A stretch of DNA of 14,303 nucleotides from JBGRQB01 sp041725875 (GTDB lineage: Bacteria > Bacteroidota > Ignavibacteria > Ignavibacteriales > Melioribacteraceae). The DNA is taken from assembly GCA_041725875.1 (NCBI GenBank), contig JBGRQB010000113.1, positions 1-14,303 of the forward strand, written 5' to 3'. The translations under genes and the position numbers were made by a program. Each line of letters begins with the position of its first letter. Position 1 is the first letter of the stretch. A model generated the notes under the pieces. It did not search any database. It had not been told where the DNA came from and saw only the letters and a program-made list of their open reading frames with translations. This document shows, in pieces, positions 13,891-14,303 of this stretch.

Positions 13891-14303
13891 TTAACCGAAT
13901 AACTGAAGAACCTGCTGTGGAGCAAAGTTCAACTGTGAGAACATAGCAGTAGCTGACTGCTGCAAGATACTTCCTTTTGTGGCATTTAATTGTTCTGCAG
14001 CCATATCAGCGTCGAACAATCTACTAATACTCGCCTGAGCATTTGTAATAGACACATTCAGAGTATCATCTTTAATATCAAGTCTCTGTGAGAAGTTACC
14101 GATATTTCCAAGAGCTGTAGTCACAGTGCTTTTCAAGTTTGTCACAGTGTCATTAAGACTACTAACAATTGTAGATGAAGCCAAACTTGCTGCTTTCATT
14201 ACAGTATCACTAGTGAAACTACCTAACTGTCCGCCTGTATTAGTACTTAAGTTAGTAGAAGCAGTACCTCCTGCACCACCAGTAGACGCAATACTGGAAG
14301 CAA
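13891..14303 (-). CDS. fliC: Flagellin, C-terminal part (runs off the window)
   Basis: Flagellin is the filament subunit. The frame is open to the window edge (reading from 14301), giving 136 codons before the stop. A Ser/Thr/Gly-rich stretch (the first 28 visible residues, including STGGAGGTASTN) leads into the conserved C-terminal D1/D0 helices. The diagnostic end is NAQASISRLFDADMAAEQ, then ILQQSATAMFSQLNFAPQQVLQLFG, which matches the family pattern IxDADMAxE, ILQQAxxAMLAQAN, PQxVLxLL. The final Phe-Gly and the Phe/Leu substitutions are mildly unusual. Its 3' end is followed by a hairpin and then the chaperone gene fliS. The N-terminal domain and promoter lie outside the window. Confidence 0.93.
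   Translation of the reverse strand, partial: ASSIASTGGAGGTASTNLSTNTGGQLGSFTSDTVMKAASLASSTIVSSLNDTVTNLKSTVTTALGNIGNFSQRLDIKDDTLNVSITNAQASISRLFDADMAAEQLNATKGSILQQSATAMFSQLNFAPQQVLQLFG

Noticed and set aside
13981..13999. TGGCATTTAATTG stretch resembling a sigma-54 -24 element on the plus strand in the flagellin gene
   Set aside because: There is no GC dinucleotide at the required spacing, and it lies inside a coding region facing the wrong way.

Overview
All genes in this window lie on the minus strand. They form one dense block of flagellar and chemotaxis genes, so the transcriptional order runs from high to low coordinates. The DNA is AT-rich and uses clear Shine-Dalgarno sites (AGGAG-type). 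Several starts are GTG, and junctions are tight (TAATG, ATGA, TAGTG). The sigma-54 activator, FlgM, CheZ-like protein, P2-less CheA and single-operon che layout suggest a motile, Gram-negative-type bacterium. The overall style reminds me of Ignavibacteriota (Chlorobi-related), but that assignment is inference and was not tested.

Layout in transcriptional order. (1) 14303-13891: C-terminal part of a flagellin gene, followed by a strong RNA hairpin. (2) 13798-11088: a late flagellar unit of fliS, fliD, a small FliT-position gene and flgM. It ends in a clear intrinsic terminator whose stem starts inside the last flgM codons. (3) 10944-9556: an NtrC-type sigma-54 activator (REC, AAA+, Fis-type HTH), apparently transcribed alone from a repeat-rich upstream region. 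(4) 9389-2332: a chemotaxis operon of a HEAT-repeat protein, cheR, two single-domain cheY genes, a cheZ-like phosphatase, cheA, cheB and a small CxC protein. It is preceded by a near-consensus sigma-28 promoter (TAAA-N15-TCCGATAA) at 9477-9503. (5) 2210-1: the start of a basal-body operon (flgB, flgC, an unrecognised 81-residue gene, fliE and the first half of fliF). It is preceded by a full-consensus sigma-54 promoter (TGGCAT-N5-TTGCA) at 2242-2257.

Together these show a two-tier flagellar hierarchy. The sigma-54 activator would switch on basal-body genes. After hook completion FlgM would be exported, freeing sigma-28 to transcribe chemotaxis and other late genes. Neither sigma factor gene is in the window, and no cheW, cheD or receptor gene is present.

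The least explained parts are the HEAT-repeat protein that heads the che operon, the 81-residue gene between flgC and fliE, the 83-residue CxC protein after cheB, and the CheZ-like tail with two FliM-type CheY-binding motifs. I found no RNA genes, CRISPR arrays, insertion sequences or phage genes.
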